Positions 61,025 through 64,000 of a stretch of DNA of 64,000 nucleotides are shown in pieces. The notes below the pieces were generated by a model. That model made no database searches. It saw only the letters and a program-made list of their open reading frames with translations, and was not told where the DNA came from. The stretch comes from UBA1413 sp964567485. GTDB taxonomy: Bacteria; Bacteroidota; Bacteroidia; Bacteroidales; Prolixibacteraceae. Positions within the stretch are counted from its first letter, which is position 1. The number at the start of each line of letters is the position of its first letter. Location of the stretch: the NCBI GenBank assembly GCA_964567485.1, contig CAZMMX010000016.1, positions 1 to 64,000 of the forward strand, written 5' to 3'. A program made the translations under genes and the position numbers.

Positions 61025-64000
61025 ATGACACCTCACGACAGTCGCCATCATAAACTGACCTCGCTTTTTCTGACGGCAGCAGCCCTGCTGGTGCTCATTC
61101 CCCTGCTAGTGGCCCCGTCGGCCATGGCGGCCGGTACTTACACCACGGAAGCCGACATCGTCGTGGCCGCCGATGGCAGCGGGGACTTCACCTCCCTGCA
61201 AGCCGCCATCAATGCCGTCCCCTCCAACAGCGACCGCGCCACCATCATTTACATCAAAAGGGGGATCTATGACCGCGAAAAGCTCATCGTTCCCTCCGAC
61301 AAGAAAAATGTCACCCTGCTGGGAGAAAGCCGCGATGAGACCATCATCAGCTATCATCTCTACAACTGCGGGGAGGGCAAATGTCCCGCAGAAGATGCGG
61401 CCCTGTGGAGCGGTGAGAATATCCTCACTTCGGCGACGCTGACCATCACGGCCCCCGGCTTCAGGGCCGAGAACCTCACTATCAGGAATACCGCAGGACC
61501 CACAGGGCAGGCACAGGCGCTGACCATCAGAGCCGACAAATGCGTATTCCTCAATTGCACCATCCTGGGATACCAGGATACCCTTTACTTCTGGAGGGCG
61601 GGAACACGCAGCTATTTCGGGCATTGTCTGATTTCCGGGCGCACCGATTACATCTATGGCGACGGCATCGCCTTCTTCGACCAGTGCGAAATATGCAGCT
61701 GGGGAGGCGGATGGATCACCGCCCCCTCGACCCCTCAAAACCAGCCCTACGGATTTGTCTTCAGCCATTGTTCCATTACCTACAGCCTGGAGAGCCCCCG
61801 TGCGGGAGACGACGGAAACAGCTTCTTTCTGGGACGTCCCTGGCACGCCTACCCTAAGGTGGCCTGGCTCTTTTGCGACCTCTCTGAGAAAGTAAATCCC
61901 CGGGGCTGGGACAAGGTCATGAATGAAGAGGAGATGGGGTCCTATATCGCGACCACTCCCGACATCCATCTCTATGAATACGAAAACAGCGGTTTGGGAG
62001 CCAACATGAGCGGACGGACGGACTGGGCAGGACTGCGGGCCCTCACCGCCGCTGAATCCCCGGATTATACGGTACAGAAGGTCCTCGGGGGAACCGACAA
62101 CTGGGATCCTACCGCCAGTGCCCCCATGGTCAGGCAATACACATGGACGGGCCTGGGAGCCACCGCCGACTGGCTGCTGCCTGCCAACTGGAATCCCGAA
62201 GGGGTTCCGGCCACCGGGGAAAGCGCCACCGTCACGGGTGACTACACCCTGCTGGCCTCCGGAAATTTCACGGCCGACCTCCACCTCAGGGAAAAGGCCC
62301 GACTATCGCTCTCCGGAAAGGCCTGGGCTCCCTACATCTCTGCCGGCAGGGCCATCTTTCTGGCTGAAGCCTCTGACACCCTATCGGGAAAAGTGGCCCT
62401 GAAAGATACCCTGACCGGTCATATAACAGGAGAGCTCACCATGAACGCACCCCTGTCGGGAATAAAACCCCTCCTGAAAACAGGCGCCGGAACCTTGAGG
62501 CTCACCGCCGCTAATAACGACTTCTCGGGGCCCATCCTGGTCAACGGGGGAAAAGTGATAGCCCCGGCTGCCGCATCACTGGGGAAAGGCCCCGTGAGGG
62601 TATCCTCAGGCGCCACCCTGGAGGTCGGAGACCCTTCGGCATTCTTTGCCAAGGCCCGTCTCACCCTGGAAACGGGAAGCTTCCTGGTGCTGAAGGCCGA
62701 TGTCACCACCAGTGAGTTTTATGTTGCCGGAATCCAGCTCTCCCCGGGGGAGTATAACGCCACCACCCATCCCGCCATCCTTTCAGGAAGCGGAAAGGTC
62801 ATCGTCGGCCGCCCAGAACAGTTCCTTTTTACCGCCGCCGTCAACACCGACTGGGACAACCCGGGGAATTACTCCCCCGCCCTGATTCCGCAAGCCGGAG
62901 AAACCATCATCTGCGAAAAGGAGATGCAGACCACGGGCACCATGATGACTGCCGGCATCATCTTCCGTAATGGCGGTACCCTGAGGCTCCGCGGGAACCA
63001 CCAAGCCACGGGAACCCTTCACCTCGAAGAAGGATCGGTCATTAAGTACAATACCGGGGGAACGGGAATGGCCCTGAACGCCCCCCTTTCAGTGGGAGGA
63101 AACGTGACCCTGATCATGGAGAGCGATAATGCTGCCGGAAGCACCATGACCCTCTCAGGGCCCGTGACAGGCAACGGCATGGTGAACGCCGTCAACAACG
63201 GAAAAAACAACATGCACAACACCGGCAGGGTGCTCCTGACCGGTGATAATTCAGGATTCTCAGGAATATGGAGCGTTGAGCACCTGGGAACCAGATACCC
63301 TGGTGATGATGCCTATGTCACCCTGATCGAGGGAAATGGGGCCCACAGCTTCGGCCATGGTAAGCTAAGGGCCGCCTTTAACAATAGGGTAGTCTTCAGC
63401 CATGGGGGTGCCGTCAGTGGCGGCCTCGACCTCACCCTTGCGGGAGAGGCCAGGGCACGCCTGCAAACCACGGTGACCGTCAGCCATTACCTTCTCAACG
63501 GCACCAGTATCCCTTCCGGGGTCTACTCGGCACAGAGCCATCCCCAGTATTACGAAGGTCCCGGGAGTCTCACCGTGGGGGGGGATACCCCTCCGCCGCC
63601 GTTGCTGGCTGCCTTCCCCGGGGCCCAGGGTTTCGGGAAATACACCACCGGAGGGCGCGGGGGCAGAGTGCTTTATGTCACCAACCTGAATGACGACAAC
63701 AACCCCGGGTCGCTGCGCCATGCCATCAACCAAACGGGGGCCCGCATGATCCTCTTCAGAGTGTCAGGCACCATAACGCTGAAATCAGAACTCCGGATTA
63801 AAAACGGTGACCTGACCATTGCCGGACAGACGGCGCCGGGCGACGGCATCGCCCTGCGCGACTACCCAGTCACCGTCGACGCCAACAATGTGATCATCAG
63901 GTATCTCCGCTTCCGCATGGGGGATGCCGCGCAACAGGAAGGCGATGCCCTCGGAGGCAGGGAGATCAGCAAAGTCATCATCGACCACTGCTCCATGAGC
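61025..64000 (+). CDS. Giant pectin methylesterase-PATR-pectate lyase fusion (3' end outside the window)
   Basis: The reading frame is open from the ATG at 61025 to the last base (992 codons), so the gene is partial. After a signal peptide comes a CE8 pectin methylesterase (about 45-350) with GSGDFTSLQAAI, GYQDTLYFW (Asp185), GRTDYIYGDG (Asp208) and LGRPWHAYP (Arg271), all catalytic motifs intact. A long beta-rich linker (about 380-850) contains autotransporter-associated-repeat (PATR)-like units such as TGAGTLRLTAANNDFSGPILVNGG. A PL1-like pectate lyase begins at about 860 (FPGAQGFGKYTTGGRGG, IIDHCSMS). It would de-esterify pectin and then cut it with one polypeptide, probably at the surface. 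Confidence 0.88.
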   Translation, partial: MTPHDSRHHKLTSLFLTAAALLVLIPLLVAPSAMAAGTYTTEADIVVAADGSGDFTSLQAAINAVPSNSDRATIIYIKRGIYDREKLIVPSDKKNVTLLGESRDETIISYHLYNCGEGKCPAEDAALWSGENILTSATLTITAPGFRAENLTIRNTAGPTGQAQALTIRADKCVFLNCTILGYQDTLYFWRAGTRSYFGHCLISGRTDYIYGDGIAFFDQCEICSWGGGWITAPSTPQNQPYGFVFSHCSITYSLESPRAGDDGNSFFLGRPWHAYPKVAWLFCDLSEKVNPRGWDKVMNEEEMGSYIATTPDIHLYEYENSGLGANMSGRTDWAGLRALTAAESPDYTVQKVLGGTDNWDPTASAPMVRQYTWTGLGATADWLLPANWNPEGVPATGESATVTGDYTLLASGNFTADLHLREKARLSLSGKAWAPYISAGRAIFLAEASDTLSGKVALKDTLTGHITGELTMNAPLSGIKPLLKTGAGTLRLTAANNDFSGPILVNGGKVIAPAAASLGKGPVRVSSGATLEVGDPSAFFAKARLTLETGSFLVLKADVTTSEFYVAGIQLSPGEYNATTHPAILSGSGKVIVGRPEQFLFTAAVNTDWDNPGNYSPALIPQAGETIICEKEMQTTGTMMTAGIIFRNGGTLRLRGNHQATGTLHLEEGSVIKYNTGGTGMALNAPLSVGGNVTLIMESDNAAGSTMTLSGPVTGNGMVNAVNNGKNNMHNTGRVLLTGDNSGFSGIWSVEHLGTRYPGDDAYVTLIEGNGAHSFGHGKLRAAFNNRVVFSHGGAVSGGLDLTLAGEARARLQTTVTVSHYLLNGTSIPSGVYSAQSHPQYYEGPGSLTVGGDTPPPPLLAAFPGAQGFGKYTTGGRGGRVLYVTNLNDDNNPGSLRHAINQTGARMILFRVSGTITLKSELRIKNGDLTIAGQTAPGDGIALRDYPVTVDANNVIIRYLRFRMGDAAQQEGDALGGREISKVIIDHCSMS

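Overview
The window reads as chromosomal DNA of a polysaccharide-degrading Bacteroidota bacterium, probably of the order Bacteroidales; the family cannot be fixed from sequence alone. The evidence is three SusC/SusD pairs, a hybrid two-component regulator with an AraC output domain, proteins ending in type IX secretion (T9SS) sorting domains, and promoters of the Bacteroidota form TAnnTTTG. No rRNA, tRNA, CRISPR array, transposase or phage gene was found.

Region 1 (1-4200) holds a DoxX protein overlapping a Tat-type Gfo/Idh/MocA oxidoreductase, then argS. Region 2 (4346-20499) is a polysaccharide utilisation locus (PUL). A membrane LuxR-type sensor-regulator diverges from susC, susD, a double-LamG lipoprotein, two glucoamylase-like (GH144-type) enzymes, the remnant of a deleted gene, and a GH3 beta-glucosidase. 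The GH144 plus GH3 combination suggests beta-1,2-glucan as the substrate.

Region 3 (20587-30149) is the most unusual coding part. It contains a radical SAM enzyme and, on the other strand, an apparent operon of a PqqD-like protein, a PylC/CarB-like ATP-grasp ligase, a T9SS protein, a fold-III PLP decarboxylase, a urea-transporter/M23-peptidase fusion, a TPR plus beta-barrel protein and a TPR protein. The parts suggest synthesis and handling of an amino-acid- or peptide-derived product at the cell envelope; no function is known to me.

Region 4 (30150-41147) has a methyltransferase, a candidate structured non-coding RNA of about 550 nt with its own promoter and terminator (minus strand, about 31776-31226), a YugP-type protease, a small membrane ORF, a CDF cation exporter, carbamate kinase and ornithine carbamoyltransferase, a DUF2807 protein, an iron-type alcohol dehydrogenase, a T9SS protein and a class IV aminotransferase.

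Region 5 (41455-64000) is a pectin PUL: hybrid two-component regulator, a phased array of TGGGAA sites next to a promoter, a 34-residue membrane ORF, GH105, two susC/susD pairs, a DUF4957/DUF5123-type lipoprotein, a PL1 pectate lyase, and a very large pectin methylesterase-PATR-pectate lyase fusion that runs off the end of the window. The lyase and esterase cut and de-esterify homogalacturonan outside the cell, the SusCD pairs import the fragments, and GH105 removes unsaturated uronic acid ends.
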